DNA of 64,000 bases, taken from contig CAJNDS010000023.1 in the NCBI GenBank assembly GCA_905221605.1, positions 40,001 through 104,000 on the forward strand. The letters are read 5' to 3'. The stretch comes from Symbiodinium natans. Lineage: Eukaryota > Sar > Dinophyceae > Suessiales > Symbiodiniaceae. The notes beneath the pieces are model-generated. The model was given only the letters and a program-made list of their open reading frames with translations, searched no databases and was not told the origin of the DNA. Positions 1 to 11,384 of this stretch are shown piece by piece. Positions within the stretch are counted from its first letter, which is position 1. Each line of letters starts with the position of its first letter. The position numbers were made by a program, and so were the translations under genes.

Positions 1-542
1 GCCGGCCGCGCCTGCGCCCCGCAACGAATGCGAAGCCTCTCGCATCGCCAAAGATCGGCCTTGAAGACCTCGGCAACCTCCTCCACTGAGTACTTCGCTG
101 AGCGAGTTGCGGAGGGCTTGCGACACCTTGGAAGCACAAACATGGACCCTACGGACTATGTCTGGGCACTTTTTTCGGCCAACAAATCAGGCTCCGACGT
201 GGCAGACATGGCGCAAGTACGCTAGCTGTGGCCTAGGAGCTGCTTGAGGCAAGAGAGCGCTCAGCGAGCAGCGGCTCAGACGCAATCTGTTGAAGACACA
301 TGGCCCGTAGGCGCACAAATTAGCAAAAGTCTCTGAGAGTCTTGCAGATCTCAAGGCATCTTGAAAAAACAATCCGGCACAAAATCCAGCAAAACAGGTC
401 TACGTGCAAACAAAAGCAAAAGTACATTGCCAAAATAGCAAACAAACGCGCAAATCTCCGAAATCTCCTGTAAACAAGGAACAACATTTAGGGCTGCTAA
501 ACACAAGCTAAACGACAACCGCATGAAAGTGGCCTCCACAGT
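1..542. repeat. ~540 bp direct repeat, copy 1
   Basis: Nearly identical to 1925-2464. Differences are a few substitutions and short indels, such as a longer T run in copy 2 near 2090 and a few bases missing near 2203. Homology stops abruptly at GGCCTCCACAGT in both copies. The left edge of this copy is the window edge, so the full length is unknown. No convincing coding frame is present. Confidence 0.95.
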
Positions 543-707
543 TGCAGCTCCCTTTCTGCTGCAGCATTACAAAAGCAAGCAGCTGCTTCGGACAAGCCCC
601 TGATCCCCAAGCTTATGTTCTGCACGCTGCTCCCCAAGGTTCCTGGAACAAGGGCTGGCGCAGGCACGCTGACGAGACCCAGCTGCGTGAGCCCAGGGCT
701 CAAACTT

Positions 708-857
708 GCGACCCCAAAAATGGGGCCGTCTCGCGGCCCCAAAAATGGGGCCACGAAATGCACCCAGCTTCCCTTATTATAATGTGTAAATACATGAAAA
801 GGCTGGAACTGCGACCCCAAAATTGGGGCCGCCTGGCGGCCCCAATTTTGGTGTCGC
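708..857. repeat. Cluster of CCCCAAAA hairpins
   Basis: Three palindromic segments. The best is 811-857: arms of 23 bases beginning GCGACCCCAAAATTGGGG and its complement, around a 1-3 base centre, with a single mismatch. The other two (about 710-727 and 735-752) are copies of CCCCAAAAATGGGGCC, self-complementary except at the centre. This could be a small inverted-repeat element or a site forming cruciforms. Confidence 0.8.
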
Positions 858-1194
858 TAAATCTGCATTTTTCGAGCCCCTGCGCTCCCCAGATTGCGAC
901 GCTACAGCAACTCTGACCCACAGGCAAGCTCCTAGCGTGGAGATTTTTTTTTAAGAACAACGACCCCCCACAGGCAGCTTTCTTGCGGAAGTGATCAACA
1001 TAATAGAAACGGGCACCGGGGAGGCCACGCACAAGCGGACGTGACTTTTGCACACAAAAGCGGACCCAGAATCTGGCCTCGGAACAATTTCCTGCGCAAA
1101 GACCCGGAGCACATATGGAAAACCTTCTCCTGCGGAAAAATACAGCAGAAATTCAAGGAAAACCTCCGGAAAGTTCAAAAACTGCACGAAATCC

Positions 1195-1400
1195 CACGGA
1201 AACCCTCACGAATGCCCTTGAGGAACCTACCAAAACCATCCAACAGGTTTTAACACATGCACGAAATCAAAGGAAACCCACGGAAACCCACGGAAACCCA
1301 CGGAAACCCCGCGGAAACCCTCGCGAAACTGTAGGGAAACCCAGGGAAACCCTCCAGAAGCTTAACAAACATGAACGGAAACCCTGCGGAAACCCCTTTA
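1195..1400. repeat. 10-bp minisatellite (CACGGAAACC)
   Basis: A degenerate run based on the 10-mer CACGGAAACC, most regular at 1268-1310 where three units are perfect, then decaying into GGGAAACCC variants. Frames through it give repetitive peptides that I treat as non-coding. Confidence 0.8.
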
Positions 1401-1924
1401 TCAGGACTGGATTCACCCTTTGGCAATTTACAAAGTTATTAAAAGGACAGGTGCAGGAAACCCGCCACCCAATCACCGCACGCCAATGTCAGTATTATGC
1501 TACCGGTCGTCCCCTAAAGGGTGAAGGACGCAAGAGGTGTTCTTCTGCTTCTGGCCATCAACCGCAGCGCCGAAGGTGGGGCATGCCTGCTATACGAATC
1601 AATGGTCGCTGACCGTCTAAGAAGCACTTCGCGCCTTCAGGCAGAACGTCAAGGTACACATTGGTCTTTCACCAATCGGGTTCAGAAAAAGGAATACAGT
1701 CTACGTCTGCCTGGCTTCACCGTCCACGTCACAACTTGCTATAGAACAAGACTGACTTCCTGCCTCAGGGTTCATGTCAGACTCAACCCAAGGACCTGAC
1801 TGAAGGTATGACTGGTTTCTTTCACCCAAAGCTTTGACCCCGCGCATGGCTGTTGCTACAACCATACACAGCTAGGCCACCAAGCAGCGCACGGATGAGC
1901 TTGAACACCTCCGGCCGCGCACCG

Positions 1925-2464
1925 GCCGGCCGCGCCTGCGCCCCGCAACGAATGCGAAGCCTCTCGCATCGCCAAAGATCGGCCTTGAAGACCCGGCAAC
2001 CTCCTCCACTGAGTACTTCGCTGAGCGAGTTGCGGAGGGCTTGCGACACCTTGGAAGCACAAACATGGACCCTACGGACTGTGTCTGGGCACTTTTTTTT
2101 CGGCCAACAAATCAGGCTTCGACGTGGCAGACATGGCGCAAGTACGCTAGCTGTGGCCTAGGAGCTGCTTGAGGCAAGAGAGCGCTCAGCGAGCAGCGGC
2201 TCAGAATCTGTTGAAGACACATGGCCCGTAGGCGCACAAATTAGCAAAAGTCTCTGAGAGTCTTGCAGATCTCAAGGCATCTTGAAAAAAACAATCCGGC
2301 ACAAAATCCAGCAAAACAGGTCTACGTGCAAACAAAAGCAAAAGTACATTGCCAAAATAGCAAAGAAACGCGCAAATCTCCAAAATCTCCTGTAAACAAG
2401 GAACAACATTCAGGGCTGCTAAACACAAGCTAAACGACAACCGCATGAAAGTGGCCTCCACAGT
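1925..2464. repeat. ~540 bp direct repeat, copy 2
   Basis: Second copy of the sequence at 1-542, same orientation, offset 1924 bases. The sequence just before it (1906-1924) is also GCCGG-rich, so the duplicated unit may begin further left than this window shows. The spacing would suit a tandem or segmental duplication with a ~1.9 kb period. Confidence 0.95.
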
Positions 2465-2694
2465 AGCTGATGGAGTGAAAAGACTGCCTTGAGTCGCTTG
2501 GATCTTTCTCTCTCTTCAGTTCTTCTGGTCAATCTTGGTTGGCCTCTTGGTCTTCCAAGTGTCCGGTCTTGGGTCCTAGAGTTCTTGGGTCTGATTCATC
2601 AGGTAAGTACAGTTTAACTCTTAAAGAAGATGTCCTTTCGAACCACTGTGCTGCTGATGTGTTGAAAAGGCACAAGGTCAAAAAAGCTTGTCAG

Positions 2695-2825
2695 TTGACA
2701 CTGGCAAGTTCGACCAAACTGTGCTGCCCTTCAACATCCGTGGCCTTGTTGCCCAACTGGAACGTCTTGGCATTTCCACTACCGTGCTTCTTGCAGAAGA
2801 ATCTGCTCACAGCTCTGCTTCTTAA
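2695..2825 (+). CDS. Candidate terminal exon, unidentified gene
   Basis: An acceptor-like CAG at 2692-2694 is followed by a frame reading through VDTGKFDQTVLPFN, IRGLVAQLERLGIST and TVLLAEESAHSS to a TAA at 2823-2825. The codon usage and amphipathic composition look protein-coding, unlike the neighbouring frames. An in-frame TGA lies a few codons upstream, so the exon must start by splicing. I do not recognise the protein. Confidence 0.4.
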
Positions 2826-3779
2826 ACTCTAGTTGTTCTAACAATAGAAAACACCATTTATGCAAATTGCAAATTCCAAGAATGTGGCTTGAAGTGTGGT
2901 AATGACATTCTTCGGGTGAGGGAAGATGCTGATGTATGGATTGCCCCAAGAAGCGGATTTTGTCTTCTTGGAGAGCGCGATGGTTTGAAGGGTCCATCAG
3001 GTCCGCAGACTGACGTAAAGGTCAAAGGTTAGGAGGTGCCTGTAGGCCTGTACAAAGCCCACCAAAATGGTGGCGGCCCTGGAGTGCGGTACGTCCGCCC
3101 TCGGCAGTAAAGGACAAACCGAGTGTTGCATTGCGCTTGCTGATGTGAGGCTTGTTGGGCTGTTTTGCTCTGGGCATGTGTAGCAGTAGTTCCCACCGAA
3201 TCGTGCTGAAAGCCTGCTTTGCGTAGCACGGCAAATCATCCTTTGCGGGGTGATCACGATTTCGATGTCATGCATGGGGACACTCAACCATGTATTTTCC
3301 TTGTGAAGATTTTGTGTGGTGGGATAGTTTGTTTGCCCAGAAGCTTTACAATGTCTCATGTCATGTGCCGACGCAGCTGTGCTCGTGAGTCTCAAAGTTT
3401 TCACTTGCTGAGGCGTTGCTTGTCTTGAAAGTCGATTGCGCCGCATAGTGCGCTCTCAAGGCCTTTCATCTTGTCATGGCCGATCTTTCCGGATGCCTTT
3501 TGTTATGATGTGCCCGTAACCAACACCTCTGCAAAGTCGCCCTCTTGTGGGTCGGGTTGGAAAGGTGAGACGACTCCGAAAAACAAAACAAAGCAACCGC
3601 CAAACCACCACAACAAACCGCCAAGAAACAACCGATCAAAGCGGCACCTCAGGTGAAACAAAGCCCCTCTCTCAGTCCTCATCAAAGACGATGTAGAAAC
3701 GCACCAATGTAGCGCAAGCTCAATGCGGTGTGAGGCACATGGATTCCACCGGCGCAACGGCCTACTGTGCTACTGATGT

Positions 3780-5116
3780 AGTAAAGAGGCGCCCGTTCCA
3801 AAAAAAACAAAAGTCATGGTCACAGGTGCCCCAGGCAGTGGCAAAACCAGAGCGTGCGCACTCATGGGGGTCCTCCTGGCGGGGCTGGCGCAACGCAGGG
3901 TCCTCTACACGGCGCATGGCAATGAGTCAGTGCACACCTGCGTGACTGTGTGAGGGACCTTGTTGCTCGCATCCCGGCCAGAGAGGAAAAGGACCAGCGT
4001 CTCCTGCCTTTCGACACGGCCAAGCTCATTGCTAGCACGCATGGTACCATCAATTTGCATCTTGGGTACGCGTACTCTTCGCTTGCTAAGAGCTTACCCA
4101 ACATGGAAATGACCTTGAGGGATGAGGTCAACAGCCCACCCGCACATATCAAAGCTGCCCTTGACATCATGATAGGTGATCATAGGCAGCCCGCCGGCGG
4201 TTCTAGACCAAATTTCCGTTTTGTTATGGAACGAAAAGAAGGCGTGCGGGCTCAATGCCATACCCGCATCCCCCTTTGTGCCATCTAGCCTTGAAGCGGC
4301 GCTGCGAAAACAACTACAGAAAGGCCCAGGGCCTTGGCAGAGGGGCAAGCCTGCCACCTCCCAATGGGGCCAGCGCGCACTTGTAACACCGCCGCCTGAC
4401 GCAACGGGGACTCTTGCCGAAGTGCCGGCGGTGGGCATTCTGTGCTCCATGCTGGAACTCAGTCAGCAACGTCCTGCGCAGGCCGAGTCGGTTCTTCAGG
4501 CGGCCGGCAAAAAGGAATAGCTGGGGACAAGCCAATCAATATCTCCGACCGCCTGAAATTGGTTGCCTCCTTTACGTGGGACGGCCTGTCGTTTTGCCAT
4601 GAGGAATGGAGAACCAAGCCTGGTTTTCCCGGAAGGCCCCACCATTGAGCACCTTGGTAACAGACCGCTACGCAGTCAGGCGGGGAGGCGGATGGAAACC
4701 TGCAGATGGGTGAGTGTCCAGGAGAAACAGAGGACAAAACGAAAATCGGGCAGAGCTACGAGCTGGCGGTCCTCCTGGCTGATATCGCCCTGACCTTCGG
4801 GCACTCCATCACTGAAGACACCCCCATCGGACTGGTGTCGCAATATGAGAAAGTTGTTACCCAAATCAAAGGACACCTCAATCTTCTCCATCACACCGAC
4901 GAGTTGGGGACCCCAAAGATGAATATGCTGGAAGCTGGAGGCATGTCGCGTGTCAGTCCTCACGGCATGCGCCACGGGATCTGCGTCTTTGTTACCTGCA
5001 AAGGCTCCGGTTTTCTTTTCCATAACGAGGCGGGTTTCGCCAGAGCCACTGCTGCCCTTACCCGAAGCCTCGGGCCGTTGATCCTGATGACGCCCCGCGG
5101 GCCACATTTCGGTTGA
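3780..5116 (+). pseudogene. Relic of an SF1 (UPF1-like) helicase
   Basis: The frame starting near 3810 reads VMVTGAPGSGKTRACALM, a Walker A motif, followed by VLYTAHGNESVHTC, the usual motif Ia region of superfamily-1 helicases. It hits a TGA, and the sense continues in another frame from 3950 with RDLVARIPAREEKDQ, through DIMIGDHRQPAGG near 4160-4200, which matches the GDxxQ motif III. A third frame from 4176 (LNAIPASPFVPSSLEAALRK) and a fourth from 4706 continue it; the last contains ARATAALTRS, like motif VI of this class. At least three frame changes show it cannot make one protein as it stands, unless hidden introns fix the frame. It resembles helicase-like proteins abundant in dinoflagellate genomes. 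Confidence 0.55.
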
Positions 5117-5235
5117 GGAATTCGTAGCGAGAACGGCCAGCCGGCCAGCCTTTGGCACATGAGTGACCCTGGGGTGTCCAGGATGCAGCATCAGCACGCG
5201 TATAAGGGAAAGGCAGTGGCAGCAATTTACCTTAG

Positions 5236-5529
5236 GCAAGACAGACAAATAGGGATACACCATTTGCCAAGCCTCCCAACGTTGAGGTTGCGTGGGCAAT
5301 CAAGGCCAGCAAAGGCGACAAATTTGCTGTCCTGCACCGAGGGACGAAGGGGGCGGCCAGAGGGCACAATCCCTACTTCCAATCGCGCCGTCTGTCAGGC
5401 ACAATCAGTGACCTGCGAAGACATGGCTTTCAGTGGGAGCCACTCCCACACGCGGTGCACTGCCTGCCATACCAGGCAGCACAAGCTAGTGATGGTGCGA
5501 CGGAGTACCTCCAGTGTCTACTGGGCCAG
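5236..5529 (+). CDS. Candidate exon, possibly 3' part of the helicase relic
   Basis: A frame bounded by an acceptor-like TTACCTTAG at 5227-5235 and a donor-like CAG|GTGAAC at 5529/5530 is open for 98 codons without any start codon. It includes TPFAKPPNVEVAWAIKASKG, DKFAVLHRGTKGAARGHN and SGTISDLRRHGFQWEPLPHA. The frame continues open to 5730 if unspliced. Composition looks coding. It lies 120 bases after the helicase relic on the same strand and could be its C-terminal part, but I see no family motif. Confidence 0.4.
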
Positions 5530-5739
5530 GTGAACATCTCTTCTCCGCCTGAAAGGGGTAGGGATAATCATCCGGATGTCCAGCGCCCTGGCATCCACCA
5601 AACTGGGGGCGGGGGAAGACTGCTGCCAGAACGCACCGGAGGACAGGCTGGCGCATCTGAGGGAGGTGGCGAGGCATCAGCCCGTGTGCCTCAGCCAGCC
5701 TCGGGCCCCTTCCCAGGTGCCAACATCTAGCAGGTGAAG

Positions 5740-8700
5740 AGTCATGGAGTACTTTGAGGAGTTTGCCATTTTGGGAGACCACCGAAAGATAATGTTTCAT
5801 TGTTTTGAGACAGTCATCATTTTTGCACTAAGGCATCATTTCGGTACCCAAAAGGATTGGTACGTTACAGCACCGTACCATGGCCTGCTTACGCAAGCGA
5901 CGGCTTGTGGTGGGCAAGGTACGTGCGGAACAGAAGAAGTGTGGGCTTTGTGGTTGGCTACTGGAGGAATAGAAAAAGTGTGGGCATATGAGGGGGACAT
6001 GTAGACATAGATATGTACAGGTACATACATATATATCCAAGGTCGATAGGTGGAATTTTCTTGGGGGCGCACTCTTCATATACAATACCCATGCACGGCA
6101 GCAAAAAATATAGAGCGTTTGTAAGTTAGCATAGCATGTGCGCAAAGGGGAGATGTTTTTGTGTGGTTTGCTACGACCTTTATTTGAGTCCGCTCAACCT
6201 CTGTCCGCACGGTGCCGGTTCGCTCCCGTGTACGGGTAGCCAAATGCCACCTTCTGAACACACCTAACCTCCCGTAAGCCAAATCCTTCCACGATCTTGT
6301 GAATTTCCTTACTGACATCATTAACGAAGAAATCATCTCGCAATTCACGCTGAGTGCCGTTGCTCAAGGTTGCCGAGTGTTTGGGTGCATGTTCGAACAA
6401 GCTGACAGAAACGCGTCTAGTTGTGTAGTCAGCAGGACGGCCAAGACATTGAGCGCCAGTCAAACTCGCATGTTTGTGTCCGTGTCAAGCATTCATTCCA
6501 GACCAAGCACGGCTTGTTCCATCGGATTTCGATTTTTAGTTAATGTGACTTCACATTCGCAGTTCTCGAACGTTCAATGTTGCAACAACTCTGTTGAGAA
6601 GATCCCCTCGCCACGGAGCCGACGCGTGTTGGTTTGGTTGGGGGCCCGTTGCAGGCACCGCAGATTCTACACCGCAGATTCTACACCTGTTCTGATTTTA
6701 CTGGTGATGCAAACGAATGTTATTGGCAGATGTTGTGGTGACTTCTGCAGGATGATCAGCTGTTCGGCTGGTTGGAAGGAGTGATTTGCTTGCTTATGTG
6801 GGGCTGATGCCGCTTTTGTTGGTTCTGCCATGAGTACAGTTGCTTTAGTCGCAACTGTTCAGGTGCAATCAAAACGTACTAGGTTTCAAGTCTGTGTTCT
6901 TAAACATGTGGGTTAATGTTTGGTAGCCTCGCTGTGTCTTCAAAGACGCTTCTTGGCAGTTGATCGAAGTTACGCTTGTCCATGAAACTGCACAACCTTG
7001 CCATTGGAGGTTGCGTTTTGCCCACGATTGTTCGCAGGAGCGACCGAGACTGTCCAAGTCTACATCCTCAAGAAGGTTACCGTTGTGTCGACAAAGCCAC
7101 ACGTCATGAGCAGTAGTATTTGCCTTCGATGGTGGCGCACAGCTTCAGCAGGATTGTGGTGGCCAGCGCTCTTCTGCCAACCAGACCAGTGTTGCGAGCA
7201 TTTTCATGCTTGTGTTTTCTGTGCTTTATTTACGTGCCAGGACCTTTGCAGCACATAGTCGGTACTTCAGCGTCGAGAGCTCAGAGGTTCTCAAATGAAA
7301 GTCATTTCCACAAGTGAGCTAAACCAAACTTGCCAGGCATGGCTTGGGCAGAGTCGTGTCCTCAGCCACTATGGGATCCTGGACTAGTCCAGCTTTCAGG
7401 CGGCAAATATTGCTTGCAAGGCATTGCTTGCATTGGCCTTTCGATCAAAACCTTGGGCCGAATTACTTTTTACGTCATTCAGCCTGAGAGCGACTGGATC
7501 CAGACTGCACTCCGCGAGAACATGGCAACAATGGAGTTAGTGGTAAACACCAGGCCGGGAACCGTTCATGGAGAGGCCGTGGGACCGTGACCGCTGCCCA
7601 CAGTCACAGATATTTTAAGAACGGATGCCATATTGTTGGTCGTTGTCTTCTATGTCATACAAAGTCAGCAAGACTGAAGTCGCTAAGCGAGGTAGAACAT
7701 ATTCGTCAAAGGCCACACATGCCAAACCATGCCAAACCATGCCAAACCATGCCAAACCATGCCAAACCATGCCGCACTAAAGTCGGGAACCTGCATTGCT
7801 TTTTGCTTCTACAGCGGCCAAGGCTGGCAGACACGTCCTTCACAACGATCTGGCAGAGGTTTCATCAGCAGTTTCAGCACCAGTAGCAGAGAGTAGCGGA
7901 GACAAGCAGCTGGCATGTCAACTGTTCCATGGCTGCAGCAGTTCATTTTCTGAGGATTGCGAGCAGCACTCGATGATTTGGATGGGGTCGTGTTGCATCC
8001 TCAAGATTTGAATCCTTGGGGGGCATCCAGGGCATTCCTATGCACATTGCTTGCACATTCCTTGCAGTCCTCGAGGGTGCAAAAAGTCGAGTCGCATTCG
8101 CCGCCATGTTTCGAGGCTGGTTCCAATGGCCGAGGATGACGTTAGCATCGAGGACATGAAGTGGCCCGACCGGTTTTTGATAAAGTTCCTCTTTTCGAGG
8201 GACTGGCACAGGTCTGTTCGGGTTGGGTTGCAACTTATCGAAATGCTTCTTCAACCTTTTTTCTGTCTCGTTCCAGGCCTCCCCCTTTGCCAGACCTCGA
8301 GGCGCGTGACGCTTCTTAATGTCATTCTTTGCGCAACCCCGTGAGCGCAAGGTGGGAGAGAAGCAGGAAGGTCCGCGGAAGCTGGCTCCTCAGACATGCA
8401 GTGACATGGTCTTGACATATGCGGTGCAGCTGTTGGCATGAACCTTAATGACGTGCAACGTGTAACATGGGAGGAGTAAAGCGGGCAGAACAAAGTTTTC
8501 ATATACCTTGCCACATATTCACGCAAACAATCAGTGCTGCATGGGCTGCATGCTGCATATTTGATCCTGAACTTCTGGTGCAGCAGCAGCCACCGCAGCA
8601 GGCAAAAGTCGCAAACCTTCTCTCCGTGGCCTTCGTTGTTTGTGATGTGTGATTGGTGGTGAGTGTAGGCAGTGTAGGCTAGGCTTGGATGTTGCAGGAC

Positions 8701-8930
8701 ATCTCTTGACAAGACATTGGGAATGGTGTCGAGTGTCCAGTGGCGTTTCAGCGAAGTCGCCAACAAAGTGTGCCACACGTGACTGCAAGGTTTCCTGCTC
8801 TCGAGGGTATGGAATCTCCGAGGCCAGTTGTGCCACGGAGAGAATTAGGCACCTGAGCAGCCTAACCACGGCCACATGATTTGGGCGTAGCATCTAGCTT
8901 CCGTGGCTGAGGCAGCCACATGAGAACCCT
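5740..8930. other. 3.2 kb with no recognised gene
   Basis: Contains a 14-bp tandem duplication near 6658-6685 (CCGCAGATTCTACA twice) and the 10-bp array at 7718. Two weak exon-like frames were seen: on the minus strand about 6270-6390 (RDDFFVNDVSKEIHKIVEGF, ending in a GAG|GTTAGG donor) and on the minus strand 7943-8350 (a hydrophilic 135-codon frame without ATG). Competing plus-strand frames exist for both, so I do not call them genes. Confidence 0.5.
7718..7773. repeat. 10-bp tandem repeat (CATGCCAAAC)x5
   Basis: Five consecutive exact copies of CATGCCAAAC followed by a broken sixth (CATGCCGCAC). It encodes nothing recognisable. Confidence 0.95.
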
Positions 8931-8946
8931 TGTCTTGCTAAAGCTG

Positions 8947-9093
8947 ATGAAATTTTTGAAGGGCATGGAGTTCTTGCAGCAAGTTTTGTTGGCTCGTCTT
9001 CTGATTCTTATGATAGCAAGCACTGCGCGGCTTGGAGTGGCTCAGAGCAAGCTTGGAGTGGGAGTAGCCGAAGTAGCTGGTAGGATCTTTTGA
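8947..9093 (+). other. Short upstream ORF before the pantothenate kinase
   Basis: An ATG at 8947 opens a 48-codon frame ending at TGA 9091-9093, nine bases before the kinase ATG at 9102. It has a hydrophobic core (LLARLLILMIAST), like a signal peptide. It could be a translational uORF if the transcript begins upstream, but in dinoflagellates spliced-leader addition may remove it. Confidence 0.3.
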
Positions 9094-9101
9094 GGGTTGC
9101 G

Positions 9102-10523
9102 ATGGCTAATGCAGACTGGGGTGGGCATTCTGGAAGCCGCCTAGGCTTGGACATTGGTGGAACGCTGGCGAAGCTTGTGTTCTTCGAATCGGAAGTTTGT
9201 CCATCTTGGTGCACTGGCCGGTTTGCCGAAGTCATCAAAGGCTTGGGCAAATCAAAATCCGAGAATCCGGCGAGCGCTGACTATGGTTTCAGCAGGCAAG
9301 GATCGTTCTGGGGCGAGCAGGAGAACGAGCTGTGCTTCTATGATGAGGAGCTACAAGGCTATTTCCATTTCTTGTGCTTCCGCTCTGAGCAGATGGAGCG
9401 GTTTGTTTCACTGATAGCGGCACAAGAACTGCATCACGACATCGATGAGATTTTTACAACAGGAGGTGGTGCTTACAAGTACGCGGCATTGTTCTCTGAA
9501 CATTTGGGAATTACTCTCAAGCCTGTGGATGAGCTAGGCGTGGTTGTGAAAGGCATCTCATGGTTGCTGAAGAGACCGATTTCGGATGAGGTTTGCTGGC
9601 TGGGAGAGGAGGAGAATCGGACGAACAAAACTTTTGAGTCTGAGTGTCACTTCATCGATTCCTCCACGAATCATTTGTTTCCGTTCATTTTGGTAAACAT
9701 TGGGTCTGGAGTCAGCATCGTTCGTGTCGATGGCACAGACAAGTTTGAGAGAGTCAGTGGCTCTGCATTGGGGGGCGGCACCTTCTGGGGTCTTTGCAAC
9801 CTGCTGTGCCCGGATTGTAAAGACTTTTCCGAGGCCAGCTGTAAGGCAGTGGATGGAGACTCTTCATCACTGAATCTCACAGTTGAGGATATTTACGGCG
9901 GTGATTACGAGCTTGAGGGTGGGCGCAAGCTCCCTGGCAGTTTGGTTGCCTCGTTTTTTGCAAAGGCTGGTCGTGGAGGGAACTTGCACGATGATGCAGC
10001 ACTTCTACATGCACTGATTACCATGGTCTCGCAAAACATTTGCCAGATTGCTTTCTTGAATTCCCGCATTCAAGGAGTCACAAAAATTGTTTTCACTGGA
10101 AACTTTCTTCGACAGAACCAGGTTGCACGACAAGTTATTGCGACAAACATGAGGCGGGTCACTGCCACATCTCAGCAGGGAAAACAGTTGCAAGCTCTCT
10201 TCTTGCAGCACGAAGGCTATTTTGGTGCTCTGGGTTCTTTTCTGCACAATGTGGAAGGAGATATGAAGAGGGTTCCCACCTGCCAGCGATTGCCAACCTT
10301 CCTCGGAAAGCTGTCCGGTCGATCGCCCAAAATGGCAGAGCGCAGTGCTTTCCAACCCATCGAGTTTATCTTCCAGCGCTTCCAGCGATGCATTCGATGC
10401 TTCGGGAACAAGAAAGCCCATCAGACTAGGAAAAGTACTGACACAAGTGCAGAGAAGTTTACTTCCGTGCCTTTTCCAAAGGAATCGGGTCACCAGCCGA
10501 TTGCAAGAGAACATGCCGTGTAA
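9102..10523 (+). CDS. PANK: Pantothenate kinase, eukaryotic (type II) family
   Basis: Phosphorylates pantothenate to 4'-phosphopantothenate with ATP, the first and usually rate-limiting step of coenzyme A synthesis; normally cytosolic. The 473-residue frame begins at ATG 9102; an in-frame TAG at 9081 precedes it. Seen in order: the N-terminal phosphate loop GLDIGGTLAKLVFF (about residues 15-28), GGGAYKYA, the glycine-rich VNIGSGVSIVRVDG and SGSALGGGTFWGLCNLL, YGGDYEL, KIVFTGNFLRQNQ and the family's closing motif HEGYFGALGSFL near residue 385. The kinase core is complete and uninterrupted, unusual beside the intron-rich SET gene at 14-20 kb; it may descend from a reverse-transcribed copy. About 85 residues after the core (to 10523) are basic and unlike the family, and could be a lineage-specific tail or read-through into 3' sequence. 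Confidence 0.9.
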   Translation: MANADWGGHSGSRLGLDIGGTLAKLVFFESEVCPSWCTGRFAEVIKGLGKSKSENPASADYGFSRQGSFWGEQENELCFYDEELQGYFHFLCFRSEQMERFVSLIAAQELHHDIDEIFTTGGGAYKYAALFSEHLGITLKPVDELGVVVKGISWLLKRPISDEVCWLGEEENRTNKTFESECHFIDSSTNHLFPFILVNIGSGVSIVRVDGTDKFERVSGSALGGGTFWGLCNLLCPDCKDFSEASCKAVDGDSSSLNLTVEDIYGGDYELEGGRKLPGSLVASFFAKAGRGGNLHDDAALLHALITMVSQNICQIAFLNSRIQGVTKIVFTGNFLRQNQVARQVIATNMRRVTATSQQGKQLQALFLQHEGYFGALGSFLHNVEGDMKRVPTCQRLPTFLGKLSGRSPKMAERSAFQPIEFIFQRFQRCIRCFGNKKAHQTRKSTDTSAEKFTSVPFPKESGHQPIAREHAV

Positions 10524-11310
10524 TCGACGTATGTGGCCGATATGCATTTTTTTCATAAACTTCTGACGGTTCCCCATCTTTCATGGGAGTAGAAGGTAAG
10601 TGGTTTCCAATCAACTTTCCACGGCGAAATGCAAACATATGCCCAGGATGTTGGTCCTGAGGGCTAATGCAAAAAGGAGGTTGACAGTCGGTCACCCGCA
10701 CCGTGTGTCGACTCCTGCTTAGACAAAGGCGAAGCCTTTGAGGACGTTGCCCAACTGATCTCTGGCTACAGCATACAGAGAAGAGCACCCCGAGCTTTCT
10801 CTTGTCAGCTTGTGAAGTGTATGTGCATTGAACCCTAGATTCATGCTGCAGCGCTACTTGCCTTTTTTGCGCATGTGGTACTCAGAAGGCAAAACAGCGG
10901 GTGAACACTACTTGCCACTCACAGGATAGCGAAGTTGCCGGATGCAGAGGCTGCCGCTGCTGCACTCATGCACGATGCTCTGTGTTCAAGGACGTCCTAC
11001 TCGCACGGTTCTTGTAAAAGCTGCAAGTGGGTGCCGTGCGTGGCAGGGCTTGGAGGACGGAAAGCGGTCACTCACTGGAGAAGTCATTGCCACTCCGGGT
11101 ATGGAGCTGTCGCTGTCGCAACCTCAGAATATTACGCTTGAGTTGGGATTCTACCCGGAGAGCCGTGCGAGCATGCTGGAGCCTCCTTGCTGCCTTGTGC
11201 CTTGTTGCAATTTGTTGCAAGCGAACCCGGTGTGCTGTGGACTTATTCACGAGTTCTTGTTTTTTTGATAGGCACACGAGCACTGATTTTATGACAAACT
11301 TTGTATCTTC
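10524..11310. other. Kinase 3' flank with one exon-like stretch
   Basis: At about 10933-10990 a frame reads KLPDAEAAAAALMHDALCSR after an acceptor-like GGATAG, and 11040-11180 stays open through TGEVIATPGMELSLSQPQN. These may be exons of a small gene, but no family is recognisable and the boundaries are uncertain. Confidence 0.25.
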
Positions 11311-11315
11311 GTTAT

Positions 11316-11384
11316 AGGGCGGCGCCCCAAGTACAGCTCCTTAAACACCAATGTGGTGCTAGCAAAGCACTAGCAAAAAGAAAG
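11316..11384 (+). repeat. Dispersed hairpin repeat, copy 1
   Basis: Similar over about 65 bases to 60637-60706: both read GCGGC-CCC, then CTCCT-AA-CACCA, TGTGGTGCTA and a run around AAAG-CTAG. The core ACACCA-ATG-TGGTGCT forms a short hairpin, perfect in the other copy. It probably belongs to an interspersed repeat family. Confidence 0.6.

Noticed and set aside
4676-5299. 207-codon minus-strand frame
   Set aside because: It lies opposite the helicase relic, whose plus-strand text carries family motifs.
7718-7773. CRISPR-like array
   Set aside because: Contiguous 10-bp units without spacers; other arrays here are also spacer-free and the genome is eukaryotic.
7943-8350. Hydrophilic minus-strand frame
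   Set aside because: No ATG, and plus-strand frames over the same bases are equally plausible.
8975-8995. TTTTGTTGGCTCG upstream of the kinase as a leader relic
   Set aside because: Has an internal insertion and lacks the AAG end.
10005-10577. 190-codon minus-strand frame
   Set aside because: Antisense shadow of the pantothenate kinase.
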